64,000 nucleotides of DNA. It comes from Pictodentalium vernedei (lineage: Eukaryota; Mollusca; Scaphopoda; Dentaliida; Dentaliidae). The stretch is from contig CM062291.1 in assembly GCA_031216915.1 (NCBI GenBank), forward strand, positions 30,743,023 through 30,807,022. Direction: 5' to 3'. Each line of letters opens with the position of its first letter. Position 1 is the stretch's first letter. The notes beneath the pieces are model-generated. The model ran no database searches, was not told the DNA's origin, and saw only the letters and a list, made by a program, of their open reading frames with translations. Position numbers and translations under genes: made by a program. Below are positions 45,600 to 55,969 of this stretch, piece after piece.

Positions 45600-46373
45600 C
45601 AACAGCGCCGGAGGATACGCGTATCCTATCATTCCGTCCTATAGATCAATAGAGCGTTAACAGTATTAGCTCAGAGATCTGGACAAGCCAACACATACGT
45701 CTGCAATTGATTAGCAAGCTGTGTCATAAATAAAACATCATTGGGCGCTCCCATAGATAGCAAATCTGATTAAATACTTGTTTGTTGAGAGTCCATTCTG
45801 ACAGCAACAAGCGACCCGTAAGAGAACGGGAGTGCGATAAAACAATCAGACGACCCAGAATATGACGGACCAAAACTGAACTTGGTGTAGTATACCCAAC
45901 AGACGGATTCTTTCCATTAAATTGAATAACGGAAACGAAAGAGTGCCTCCCTGGTTCCGGAGATACGCCACTACTGTCGAATTAAAGGACAGGAATTTGG
46001 GCATGCGTTTCTGAATAATGTTCATGCAATGACATAAAGCAAGCCTAAAAAACATTATTCCGCGGAAGTTAAACTGATAGTTAAAAGACTGCGGAACCCA
46101 AAGACCCTGGCACTTCGAATCCGTAGGGATCAGTATATATCCCAATCTGTTTGACTGGCAACCGTCATAACAGCCACGCTCGGGTCCGGCAACTGCGGCG
46201 GCACTCTCTGAGTCAACCACCGAATGTTTGCCCCAGTCTGAATCTCTTGTAACACTAGATAGACAAGAGAATGTATAAATCAAGCAATTCATGGATTGCC
46301 GGAAAGTTGCCGTCGAAGAGAAGCTCCTCCGAGAACGAAGCGACTCTGAGAGAGTTCTTAACCTACTATCCAC
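45600..46373 (-). pseudogene. RNase H / polymerase C-terminal remnant, DIRS copy 1
   Basis: A 175-codon frame (46373-45846) contains IPTDSKCQGLW and, at 45983-45942, NSTVVAYLRNQGGT. These correspond to the TDAS...GWG and DNTTVVAYINKQGGT blocks of DIRS-family RNase H; the Asp expected before N is replaced. After a stop the next frame reads GAPNDVLFMTQLANQLQTYV and ACPDL, matching the WGxPDVDLFAT...QLxTYVxxCPDP block that follows RNase H, then IAKINNHNTFLL. In this copy a TAA interrupts QQTSI-SD; copy 2 has CAA there. No FGL or Y-x-D-D of a reverse transcriptase was found upstream. Confidence 0.65.
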
Positions 46374-46762
46374 GCGTGGATGTAGCTAGGGCTGCATCAC
46401 GTCTAACCAACTCCAATCAGCCACTGAAGGGCGGAGTTATACGTGAACAAACTACTGCCCTCAAAAGAAATTACATTGAGAATAATATCCCGTAAATCTT
46501 TTCTTGAAGACGTAATGATAACGCCTCAGTAAGGCGGATTACGTATAATAAAGCGTCTAAGTTAAGTCTACTATACATAATGTCGTTCCCAACATTGAAA
46601 TTGGAAAAGACATAACGGCGAAAAGAATATATGCAGTCTTTAATCACACCGTCTAGACGCATATGAACTCTCGGTATGCCCTGCTCTGCCAAAATAAACT
46701 ATATGTAAAAAAGATAAAATGGCAGAAATGAGCCACGCGGACAAGAAACTAAACTATCATGC

Positions 46763-49080
46763 TTAGTAGCAGGCTTGTATATATATATAAATATATAGCG
46801 TCGAAAAATAAAACACATGTTGTAATGACAATATTGGACTGCGTCGGTAAGTCAGGGACAAAGTCCCTGTACCGATCGAAAAATCCGAGTCCAATGACGC
46901 TATAAGTCTCTTATCCAAGATCGCAGCAATGAAGTCCGAAAAATAATCACTGGAAGAAATGCCAGAAGATATGAAAGGCATCTTCCGAAACTACTAAAGG
47001 GAAAACTCGAAATCTTTCGAATCCCTTTCGCCATCCTGTCGGACCCTATAAAGCGTTCGGTCGTCCGTAGCTTGATGCAACCGCGGACCGCACCGACCCA
47101 GCGCCGTCGGATAATTCCTGATTCGACCGAGAAACCGTCAATTGCTGGGATGCTGCGAAACAACTGTGCTAACTCGGATAGCACGTCCGTCACTGAGGCC
47201 TGAGGAGCAGCGGTCTTACGATGCATTGCCGCAGGAAGCTCCGAGATCGTTACCCCGTGCATACTTCCAATATGCGAGCGAACGGAGTGTATAGGCCTCG
47301 TGTCCCTTGGCTACCGGATGGCGCGACCTATTCGCTGTGGAATCACTGAATGCCGAAACTGATCGGATACTCGAGGTCACGTAGCCAATGTGCGGTCGTG
47401 TGCCCTGCTGTGAGGATGAGGAAGCATTAAAGACAGTCTCTCGGACTGTCAATATAACGGAGCGTCCCGAGCAACGGACATATGCTCCGAATGTAAAATA
47501 TCTGAACCACAACATGCGGTCCCCTATGTTGTTGGCTTCCTCCGATCTGTCCTCAATCTGCCGTCACTGGGTGAGTACTAAAGTAATTAAAGTGCTCGCA
47601 TCACCCAAATCTCCTTCCTAGACCGCAACGGACGAACCCGGCAGCCGAACCATTCGATGAATGTACGCTACACCGGGTGAGCTAGCGAATGTCACTCCGT
47701 GAGCGATAGACATATTCCATGAGCACTTATTGCCGCTAACTCTTCATTAACTATGACGACAGAGGCACACTTTTGAAAGACATCTCCATAACTCTTCGAA
47801 CAAGAAACCAGAAATGCTTGGATAGCAAGCATAAAATAATAATATATATAGCGTCGTTCAATAATTCGAAAGTTTGTGTGACATTATTGGACTATGTCGG
47901 AACTGAGGGACGATGTCCCTGAACCGAACCAAAAATTTTTAAGTCCACCGACGCTATCAGTTTCTTATCCGGCATCGCAGCATATGTTGTTCCGAAAGGG
48001 AAAGCTTGAAATCCACCGAATCCCTTTCGGTATCCCATCGGACCGGATGAAACTTCGGACGTCCGTACCCGCTTCCGCGGAGCGTCCCGACCCAGCATCG
48101 TCGGATAAAATATATGCGACAGATTCAGTTGATGCTGGGATGCTGCGATAAACTGTGCTATTAAGGAAAGCACATCCGTTCCCGAGGCCTGTGCAGTAGC
48201 GGACTTACGATGCATTGCCGCTGGAAGCTCCGTGTACGTTGACTCCCGCACACTTCCTATGCGAACGTCCGGAGTCTGCAGGCCTCGAGTCCCCGGCTAC
48301 CGACCCAGCGCTGTCGGATAATTCTCGATCCGACACCGTTTCTGTCGGCTGCTGGGATGCTGCGATAAGCTGTGCTATGTGCACAAGAATGTCCGGCGTC
48401 GAGACCTGCGGAGGCGCAGTCTATCGCTGCTTCGCCGAGGGCAGCTCCGCATCAGATGGCTCCCGCATACTTTTCCTATGCGAACGTCCGGAGTCCATCG
48501 GTCTCGAATCCCTGGCTGCCGGATGGTGTGACCTGGTCGCCGAAGAATCCTTGATCGGCGAAGCTGGTAATATATCGGCGGTCACGCAGCCAAGGTGCGG
48601 TCGTGTGCGCTGACGAGAAGAGGAAGCCTTAGCAGTCTCAGCGGACTGCCTATACAACGGAGCGTCCCGAGCGACGGACGTATGCTCCGCTAACTACACA
48701 TTTGTACCACAACATCTGGGGCCAGATGTTGTTGAACGAGAGAGGGGCCTCTCTCGCTTGCCGTCCGGATGGACCGGAACGAGCTATGAACCGGACTAAA
48801 AGGCTTCCTCCGTTCTCCCTCCGATCCGCCGTCACTGGGTGTGCATTAAGTTAATTTTATAGTGCTCGCATCACCCCAAAATTCCTTCTAGACCGCAACG
48901 GACGAACCCGGCTGCCGAACCATTCGGTGAATGGACGCTACACCGGGCGAGCTAGCGGACGTCAAAGGCCGTCGAACCTACTAGGGTCCTCTTAGGCAAT
49001 TGGCGTATTACATGAGCACTTTTCCGCTAGCCCTTCATTAATTGTGACGACGGAGGCACACTGTTGGAAGACATCACAGA
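46763..49080 (-). pseudogene. Gag-like region with tandem duplications, DIRS copy 1
   Basis: Minus-strand frames repeat a motif three times: ISELPAAMHRKTAAPQAS (47262 frame), YTELPAAMHRKSATAQAS (48251 frame) and SDAELPSAKQR followed in another frame by a similar helix (48421-48657). Each is followed by xDVLSxIAQLxAASQ-type residues and a (R/D)KKLIASVD-type stretch. Unit boundaries repeat too: GACCGCAACGGACGAACCCGG at 47620 and 48890, and an AGCGTCG palindrome at 46797 and 47854. Position upstream of RNase H suggests gag, but I recognise no gag domain. Many stops break it. Plus-strand frames here are shadows. Confidence 0.5.
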
Positions 49081-50210
49081 TACATCACCCTAATCTTGAT
49101 CGTCTGAAATAGAAATTGATAAAGTAGAGTGACCCTGCGGGGAAAGGACCGGAGTGTCCAAATCCCCAACAACATACCGTGACATACGCTTCCCATATTG
49201 TCATCGAAATCATACGATACAGAACAGGAGTTAATGCGAGTACACTGACCACATATAGAATGATAATAAGGTCAGAGGAAGACTTCCTCTTAAAGCAATT
49301 GATCAATATCCTTTCAATGTGAAAAGAAAACAAGTCCTGGTACTCGCACTAACCCCTGGCAATCAAAATACATAATAATAATATGATCCATTAATATAGA
49401 AAAAATAATTGAAATCAAAATATTTTGAAAAAATATGTTTTCAGAACAGCCCAAGTTTCTGAAAAGTAACGTTGAGCCCCAATGGATCCCAAGCCTAAGT
49501 GTGGACAAAAATTTTAAAAATATTTTAAACAATTTATTCAACACTTACGAACAATAATAATGTATCTAGTTATGATTAAAATAACATAAAGATATTATTA
49601 TTTAGAAATCCCCCCCTCACACAGAGGGCTGTTGTAAATGTAAACAATGAGTGTAAAAACACTAAAATAAGACTCCAGGCACCCAGGCCCGAAATCAGTT
49701 ACCAAAAATACACCATCTGATGCAAAACAGAGACTTCCAGGGAAGAAACTGCAGAACATCAGATGGTAGATGCAGAACACAACGCCTAACCACCCGTAGG
49801 TGAAGACGTAAACATGGGGAAAGAACAGAATTCATTCTGTTATACAGCTAAAACTCCCAAGAAATTTTAGTAATAATAATTACAGAAACTATGCCAAAAG
49901 CATGGGAGAATAGCAAGGGGGAACTTAAAGGACAGGGAGAGAGGAAAAACACTTGAAAAAACAGTGTAACTAAATAATCAGAATGACAACAAAATGGCTG
50001 CTGCCTTGAAAATAGGTAACTTAACATAATTTCATTAAAAAATTTTAAGTTACAGCCCTGATAATATTCTGTCACACATTCTTTTCCTCTCCTCCTTTTC
50101 TATCCTCCTTAGAATCACCATTTCACTAATATTTATGTGTCTGGCATCATTTAAACTGAGATTTAAAAGCACAAAGATCAGTCAGATGTTAACTGATGAA
50201 GGGCCAAACT

Positions 50211-50412
50211 TAGAATGATAAATGGCGCCAATTTCGGAACGTCCTTGACACTGCGCATGCGCAGTAGGGGCGAAGTGTGGAGGGCCTTTCAGGACATGTT
50301 TTCTTTAGTTTTAGATGCAAATTTTGGGGATTGGGGGGCAAAATTTGTGTTTGGCCCTATATTTTAAGAGTTAGCACCAGCTATGTCTGGGTCATTGGTA
50401 CAGTATAAAAAT
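50211..50412. repeat. DIRS copy 1, right inverted terminal repeat
   Basis: Mirror of the left repeat, ending GGTACAGTATAAAAAT. As the coding strand is minus, this is the 5' (promoter) side. Confidence 0.85.
50252..50263. promoter_or_regulatory. NRF-1-like palindrome in right ITR
   Basis: TGCGCATGCGCA, about 150 bases inside the 5' end of the coding strand, a plausible promoter position. Confidence 0.45.
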
Positions 50413-50502
50413 ATGGTTGTGCGACTCCACACCTTCTATGAATGTCCCAGGATCCCATGAGACCACTATGGTTTAACCCCTGTTGTATACTGATAACACA
50501 TG

Positions 50503-50748
50503 TTAACCCTTTACCCAACTCAGCTTTTTAATTTGTAAAACATAAACTCAATTTGATAATTTTTAAAAAAATAAACAATATTTTCCAATAAAACTTTACA
50601 AATATGGATGTCATTGGAACCAGCTCAATGAGCTGGTTCCTATGACAGCCATATTTGTACAAATTTATTGATAATGTGTCAGGATATTTCAGGTCATGTT
50701 AGCCTTGTATTGGTTAAATTGGTGCCATCATGTTAGGTAAAGAATTAA
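50503..50748. mobile_element. piggyBac-type MITE 6
   Basis: TTAACCCTTTACCCAAC and GTTAGGTAAAGAATTAA ends; palindromic centre near 50630 (GGAACCAGCTCAATGAGCTG). It lies 0.2 kb from the COG8 stop codon. Confidence 0.8.
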
Positions 50749-50886
50749 ACTGACTCAATTCTTTTCATGTGAATCCTAGGAGAGGTGCGGTAAGAATCTA
50801 CATGGATTCTCACAGGTTTTGTTGCTCGACTCCATGTGAACTGATTCTCGTCGAAATATAAGTCCTGAATATCATGCTATCATTAT

Positions 50887-50900
50887 CCTTAATCCTTTAC
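50887..50900. repeat. piggyBac-type end remnant at COG8 3' flank
   Basis: CTTAATCCTTTACCC is a decayed family end without a visible partner, within 60 bases of the COG8 stop. Confidence 0.4.
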
Positions 50901-50943
50901 CCGGGGTGGCCATAATGCTTTTTACATAATGGGTTGAAAGTGA

Positions 50944-53022
50944 TTAGTCAAGTTTTCCTGCTTTCTGGACATCGTCAGTCATATTCAACTGACCTGTCCT
51001 TTCAGGCAGGACTGTATCATTACCCACATCATCTACCTCTTGAGACACTACAAGTGCATTGTCACTAGAACCAGCTTCTTTGAGAGCATTTTTATCTCCC
51101 TCTTGAACTCTGCTGCTTTCATCTGTTTGTCTCGCTTCCATTTCTATCCTATCAATGACGTTATCATCAACTACATTATGTTGAGATTCACTGTTAGACG
51201 TTTCTATCTTGTCTGGAGTAATGGGCTCATCTTTTGATCCTGGCTGTTCTTCACTGACAACAGGTTTATCACCAGCTGCTGCATCAAGCCCTGTTTCTTG
51301 TTGATCAGATATACTACCTATAATCTTAGTAATCTCATCTGGCTTTGAAGCAAGAGCTAATCCTCCAGAAATTATCTCACTGTCTGTACTACTATTTGCT
51401 ATACTGTTATCAGGTGGAAGTAAATGCTCCAGTGGTTCTGTTATGGAATGAAGTCTTACAGTACCAAGGCAATCAAGTTTACTCAACTCCGACACCTGTA
51501 CACCTAGAATATGTGCAATATCTTGAGGAGGAAACAGTGTTTGAAGACATTTGTTCAAGTATGGTAAGAGATCATTAACATAAGCCAGACAGAATTTACT
51601 AAACTGTTCCTGTTCTTTCTGATAGAACGTTGATTCTTCAGCTCGATGAAAAGCAAGAATACTTTTGTCGACATCCAACAAAGATCTCTCAAGAGCTTTA
51701 GCAATATCATCAGCACATGTGACAGGTGCACAAACTCGGAGTTCATTGAAAGATGACAACACCCTGTTACAATAGAGAGAAAGTGGCTGGAAATCTAGCA
51801 GTAAACTTGGTGGATACAACTGTCCTGTCTGAGAAGGTGAAGTATATGACAAGCCACCTAGTGTACTACTGCTACTTTGTAGAGTGTATGACTGCATGCT
51901 CTCTTCGAATCTAATATTAGCATCTTTCAAAGCATCTGTAAATGTATTTACAGCAGCTCTCTGGAATATAGGTGCTATAAGCCCTCTGAAATCAGCACCT
52001 ACTCGACTAAATGACAGACCAAAATACATTGACTGACCTAAAATTGAATCAAGCCGTCCACCAATTCCACCAGCTAAATCAGTCTCTAGAGTTCTCAAGA
52101 ACTGAGACACTTTCTCTACTACCCATCCACTAAATAAAATACACTCGCCTACATTATCTTTAGATGATGCTAATATTGGATCTTCATCAGAGAATATTGC
52201 TCTATATTGTGTTATAATATCAAATAAATGCACTCTACTTGCTTCTATTGTCTTGGTGATGTGGACGTAGGCATCTGTTTTAGGAATAGCTTCCAAAATG
52301 GAGGTAAACCACGTATCTCTAGCTTGTAAGAACTTAATTCTTAACTCCACTTCAGTAAAGATGTCCATACGCCGAAGGTAACCAATTACTCTAAGGCACG
52401 CTGGAAGCTGGATATTGGTCCGAAGCTGCTGTATTAGCTGATTTAACATCAGCTGAGTTGAATTTTTAACTTCTTGTACGATATCTGCTATTACAGGTAT
52501 GTTTGCATGTTTCTTTTCAAGACGTTTGACGTAAGCTGTTAGATCTAAGGCTTCTTCATAATAAGCGTTTCTCACACAGGTGTCCATGAGCTGTGGAATC
52601 TCTAGTATCTCCAATAACTGTGTATGACGATGCAATGTTAAAGTATTTAACCCCCGACTCGTGTTTATCTCTTTTGCTTTCTGCAGAATATTTTTACATT
52701 CATCTGAAAATGATGGCAACTTTTCCAACATATCTTCAACATGAGTTTCAATAATTTGAAAATCTTGAAATATTTCCTTGGAACATTCTGCTGTCTGTAT
52801 GAATGTTTTGTAGTTGTCGAATGCCAAGTTCTGTGTCTCTTCTAAAATTTGTGCTTTCTCTTCAGCAAGCCTATCAGGTTCTCTTGCTAGCTTATCTATG
52901 CCATATGAACTTAGCTCTTGTAAATACTGGAGAAAATCACCATTATCCTGAGAGCCATTTGGAATGCTATCCTCAAATATTGAAGCTAAAATGCTTTCAT
53001 CTTCAACACCAAGGTTCATCAT
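50944..53022 (-). CDS. COG8: Conserved oligomeric Golgi complex subunit 8
   Basis: A single uninterrupted 692-codon frame. COG8 is a subunit of lobe B of the COG tether, the cytosolic complex on Golgi membranes that captures retrograde intra-Golgi vesicles and keeps glycosylation enzymes in place. The N-terminal third carries the Dor1/COG8 signature: FLQYLQELSSYGIDKLAREP at about residues 29-48, then a helical stretch (LAFDNYKTFI) and LNTLTLHRHTQLLEILEIP near 125-143. The middle holds the conserved CLRVIGYLRRMDIFTEVELR and the RYxxF-like helical repeats. From about residue 560 the tail becomes acidic and low-complexity, making the protein some 80 residues longer than the ~610 of the human form. 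Start: two adjacent Met codons; the upstream CATTTCAG on the minus strand could be a 5'UTR splice acceptor. Neighbours are only transposons. Confidence 0.95.
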   Translation of the reverse strand: MMNLGVEDESILASIFEDSIPNGSQDNGDFLQYLQELSSYGIDKLAREPDRLAEEKAQILEETQNLAFDNYKTFIQTAECSKEIFQDFQIIETHVEDMLEKLPSFSDECKNILQKAKEINTSRGLNTLTLHRHTQLLEILEIPQLMDTCVRNAYYEEALDLTAYVKRLEKKHANIPVIADIVQEVKNSTQLMLNQLIQQLRTNIQLPACLRVIGYLRRMDIFTEVELRIKFLQARDTWFTSILEAIPKTDAYVHITKTIEASRVHLFDIITQYRAIFSDEDPILASSKDNVGECILFSGWVVEKVSQFLRTLETDLAGGIGGRLDSILGQSMYFGLSFSRVGADFRGLIAPIFQRAAVNTFTDALKDANIRFEESMQSYTLQSSSSTLGGLSYTSPSQTGQLYPPSLLLDFQPLSLYCNRVLSSFNELRVCAPVTCADDIAKALERSLLDVDKSILAFHRAEESTFYQKEQEQFSKFCLAYVNDLLPYLNKCLQTLFPPQDIAHILGVQVSELSKLDCLGTVRLHSITEPLEHLLPPDNSIANSSTDSEIISGGLALASKPDEITKIIGSISDQQETGLDAAAGDKPVVSEEQPGSKDEPITPDKIETSNSESQHNVVDDNVIDRIEMEARQTDESSRVQEGDKNALKEAGSSDNALVVSQEVDDVGNDTVLPERTGQLNMTDDVQKAGKLD

Positions 53023-53120
53023 CTTTGAAGTAATTTTGGAGCTGAAATGGAGAAATTTTATTTTATTTTAGTTTTGTTGTTTCTACCAAGAGCATCACAA
53101 GGATTACTGATGGGTTGGGG

Positions 53121-53700
53121 TAGGGCTGCATGATATTCAAAACTGAATACTGGTATCGGTATTCAAAAAAATACCGCAGTATACCGGTATATCGAAAACT
53201 GCTCAGATATATGAACACAAGTACTACAATCGAGACTCAAGGCATCACAGTCGGAACGAATTAGCATGCCTTGATGATGCGGTTCAAAACATCTTTACCC
53301 AACGCAGACGATATCAAAATTTATTATTTTCAAAATTAATTTATCAGATTTTCCCCAAAGATTTCAACAAAACTATATCATGTGATCCCTCATTGGAACG
53401 ATCTCAACAAGCTCGTTCCAATGAAGAGTCACATGATATAGTTTTGTGGAAATTTTTTAAAATTATTTTTTCAACTACGGAATTTGTATATTATGAGGGC
53501 ACAAGCAGACGATTCTTGGATAAAGGGATAATATTATTCATTCGGGGCTACAGTTAAAAAACTCAAGACATCTTGAAAATTAAATTGTGGGTAAATAAAT
53601 AATGACGATAAACCAATATATTTGTAATTACACTGGTATTCAATCGATACTGGTTTGAATACCAGTATATATCGGTTTATTGATATACCATGCAGCCCTA
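53121..53700. mobile_element. hAT-type MITE with perfect 8-bp TSD and nested MITE
   Basis: TAGGGCTGCATGATAT and ATACCATGCAGCCCTA are inverted ends; GGTTGGGG flanks both exactly (53113-53120, 53701-53708). The interior has ACTGGTATCGGTATTC-type motifs and the piggyBac-type MITE at 53291-53532. It sits just upstream of COG8. Confidence 0.88.
53291..53532. mobile_element. piggyBac-type MITE 7 (decayed, nested)
   Basis: Ends ATCTTTACCCAACGC and TTGGATAAAGGGATAAT are decayed versions of the family ends; the palindromic centre near 53405 (ATTGGAACGATCTCAACAAG) remains. Confidence 0.7.
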
Positions 53701-53708
53701 GGTTGGGG

Positions 53709-54052
53709 GATGGTTAAGTGGGCGGAAGGGGTGGGATGTGAAGTGCAAAGGGGTGGGTTGCTGCTTCATAGGGTGTTGTCCAAAATCCTTTTTATAAGTT
53801 CTGAGTGAAGAAATATTAGAAAGTGCATGATTACCCGAAAAAATTTAAGACTCGAATCCAGATGAAAATGTCCCTGGAAATATTGGGAAGGGGTGTGGTG
53901 GGGAGGGGAGGGGGTGACGTGGGGTACACACCCCAACTCCTCTCCATAGTTATATGTATGCCCCGGTTCTAAATCAGAACCTACTTGGGCTCAGTAAATC
54001 TCAAATTTGGATCAAATTGAAGCTCAACTCTTAACTCACAGGGTATTTTCAA
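53709..54052. other. Non-coding, nothing recognised
   Basis: G-rich patches (53885-53925) but no repeat ends or exon. Confidence 0.4.
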
Positions 54053-54119
54053 GAAATTTTTCAGCAAATCTAGTCATGGCTGCTGTAAAACTGCCATGAC
54101 TAGATTTGATGAAAAATTC
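54053..54119. repeat. Hairpin with ~27-bp arms
   Basis: GAAATTTTTCAGCAAATC and on to TAGTCATGGC pairs with GCCATGACTAGATTTG... across a 12-base loop. Confidence 0.8.
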
Positions 54120-54217
54120 ATCAAGATATAACTCAAGAAATCATTGGTGAAAAAACCCCATTATATTTACATGGGGGAAATTTGCTTAGATGTACCCAAA
54201 TTATACTTATATGGGTA

Positions 54218-54484
54218 ATGGATTGAATAGAGTCCTGTATCACATGTTTTAGAGTTTTTTAGAGAATGTTTCTATACAGAACGCCTTAGTACATGGTGTC
54301 ACCGTGCCCCCATATAGGAAACTGGGATAAAGTGCCTTGCCCAAGGACACAGCGTGGATCTTCCCGGACGGGATCGAACTCGCTACCTCCAGCATAGAAG
54401 TCCAACAGTCTACCACTGAGCCACCGAATGGATTGAATAGAATCCTGTATCACATGTTGAAGAGTTTTTTAGAGAATGATTCTA
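54218..54484 (-). mobile_element. Short tRNA-like SINE flanked by ~57-bp direct repeats
   Basis: Between 54275 and 54427 the minus strand reads GGTGGCTCAGTGGTAGAC (A box) and GAGTTCGATCCC (B box), then GTGTCCTTGGGCAAGGCACT. The flanks ATGGATTGAATAG...AGAGAATG repeat at offset 210 (54218, 54428) with a few differences. That duplication is far longer than the 13-14 bp seen for the other SINEs. The head differs from theirs, so it is a second family or subfamily. Confidence 0.7.
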
Positions 54485-54694
54485 CAAGTTCTGAGTGTGA
54501 TGGCTAACAACAATGATATTCTGCAAGTTTCTGGAATTTATTTAATCATGTGTTCTTTACTGTAGTCTTTGAGGTACTACTAAAGCAGCCCTGTTCAAAT
54601 AAGGAATTTAAGGATACCTGAAAACGTCCTACCTTAAATTCTTATTCCTTTGTCGGATAATTCTTTTTCTGAATTTTTTCGCAAGAGAATATCA

Positions 54695-55273
54695 AACTAG
54701 AATTACTGTGAGCACTGCTCACTAAAGATACCACCCACTCCAACCAAGAAACATTTCACAACAGTAAAAAAGTATTTAATATACACAGCACATCTGTATG
54801 TTCTCCGAAAACATGAGAGCAATTTTCAATATGAGAAAGGGTAAATATTACAAAGAGCATGCAAGATGAAAAAATAAAAATACCTGAAAGCAGAATAGAA
54901 GGTGCACATCTATAATGTATATGAAAGAATGTCTGAGAGTTTCAATGAAATTCGCCCACTGGTATAAGAGGAGTAGCGGATAGCAGGAGTGTACCCCCCT
55001 AAAGCATCACAACAATTTGGCTAAGTTCATTTCGCCCTTTGGGAAAGAGTAAAAAATAAAAATACCTGAAAGCAAAATAGGAGGTGCACATCTATAATGT
55101 ATAGAAAAGAATGCCTGTAAGTTTCAATGAAATCCACCCACTGGTTTAAGTGGAGTAGCGGATAGCAGATGTGTACCCCCAAAGCGTCACGGACGTACGG
55201 AAGTACGTAAGTACGGAAGTACGGACACCATGAATGCTATATACCGCCCACTTTTCAAGTGGGTGGTATAATG
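54695..55273 (+). mobile_element. Family C tandem-cored element, copy 3
   Basis: Starts ACTAGAATTACTGTGAGCAC and ends with the CCCACTTTTCAAGTGGG hairpin and TGGTATAAT, as at 41292-43215. The core has two to three units with GGAGGTGCACATCTATAATG. Just before the end sits a short TACGGAAGTACG repeat (55195-55225). It is non-coding. Confidence 0.7.
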
Positions 55274-55465
55274 AAAAGTGGGCGGTATAAAAGTGTAAAT
55301 TAATAGTCCTAAGCTTACCTGCATAAATTTCTGCAAAGGCTGAATTAGGAGTTTAACGGGCACCTCTCCAAAAAGGATTAAAGATGCGCAAGTTAATGAA
55401 TTGCAAATCACCCCCTGGGTGCCTCAAGGTGCTGTCTGTAATGCACTCAAAGAGACAATATAATA

Positions 55466-55894
55466 CAGTAGAATTCTCTTAATTGAATATTCATTTTGCC
55501 AGTGAAAATTATTCACTTAACAGAAGTATACAATTAACAGGGATTTGGTCAGTTTCCTATATTCTAGTGGTAAACTGAGCATTTATTCTATTATATCTTG
55601 TTTGACAGAGCTCATGGAGCTCTGTCAAACAAGATATAATAGAATAAATGACTGTACTGGATGTATTGAGGCCAAAAAGGTTGAAAATAAGGGGAATTTG
55701 GTGCGTGTCACAGTAATTTTTTCGACATATTATAAAAATTTATATACAATTAACAGGAGTTTACTCTACAACCCACATGCAATTAACAGATCAAATTTGT
55801 ACTGAAGGTATGGTAAATGGTTTTGTGTTTGAAAATTATATTCAATTAACAGGGATATACAATTAAGAGATATCCAATTAAGTGGGCTCCACTG
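55466..55894. mobile_element. TA-flanked MITE, copy 1
   Basis: TA then CAGTAGAATTCTCTTAATTG at the left; CCAATTAAGTGGGCTCCACTG then TA at the right. A perfect palindrome (ATCTTGTTTGACAGAGCTC... , about 55586-55648) fills the middle, and CAATTAACAGG words repeat in the right half. TA duplications and CAGTGG ends suggest a Tc1/mariner-type non-autonomous element. Confidence 0.75.
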
Positions 55895-55969
55895 TACAGC
55901 AACTTATTATATAAGTTTCAGCTGATTATATTGTGAGGTAATACTCCTTTGTAGAAAACAGAAGCAATA

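Larger units (their letters stand above)
43407..50412 (-). mobile_element. DIRS-type tyrosine-recombinase retroelement, copy 1 (7006 bp)
   Basis: Long inverted terminal repeats (43407-43634 and 50211-50412) bound the element. An internal region at 43709-43797 is the reverse complement of the right end joined to the left end. On the minus strand lie, in transcription order, a multiplied gag-like region (about 49080-46763), an RNase H remnant (46373-45600) and a tyrosine recombinase remnant (about 44960-44400). Inverted ends plus an internal complementary region plus recombinase is the DIRS arrangement, which makes a circular DNA and integrates without target duplication. A recognisable RT core was not found, and every coding module is broken. 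Left flank ends ACGAAA, right flank starts ATGGTTG. Confidence 0.85.

Noticed and set aside
46441..46700. Reverse transcriptase palm between the gag-like region and RNase H
   Set aside because: I looked in all three minus frames for the usual FGL and Y-x-D-D blocks and did not find them; the interval is also too short for a full RT domain.
48215..48613. 132-codon plus-strand frame (and its copy at 61818-62216)
   Set aside because: It overlaps the gag-like frames on the minus strand inside the DIRS element and repeats with them; the codons are shadows of a GC-rich repeated region.
43407..50412. LTR retrotransposon or Maverick/Polinton
   Set aside because: Terminal repeats are inverted, not direct, ruling out LTR type; there is no protein-primed polymerase, capsid or integrase, and the internal junction copy plus recombinase point to DIRS.
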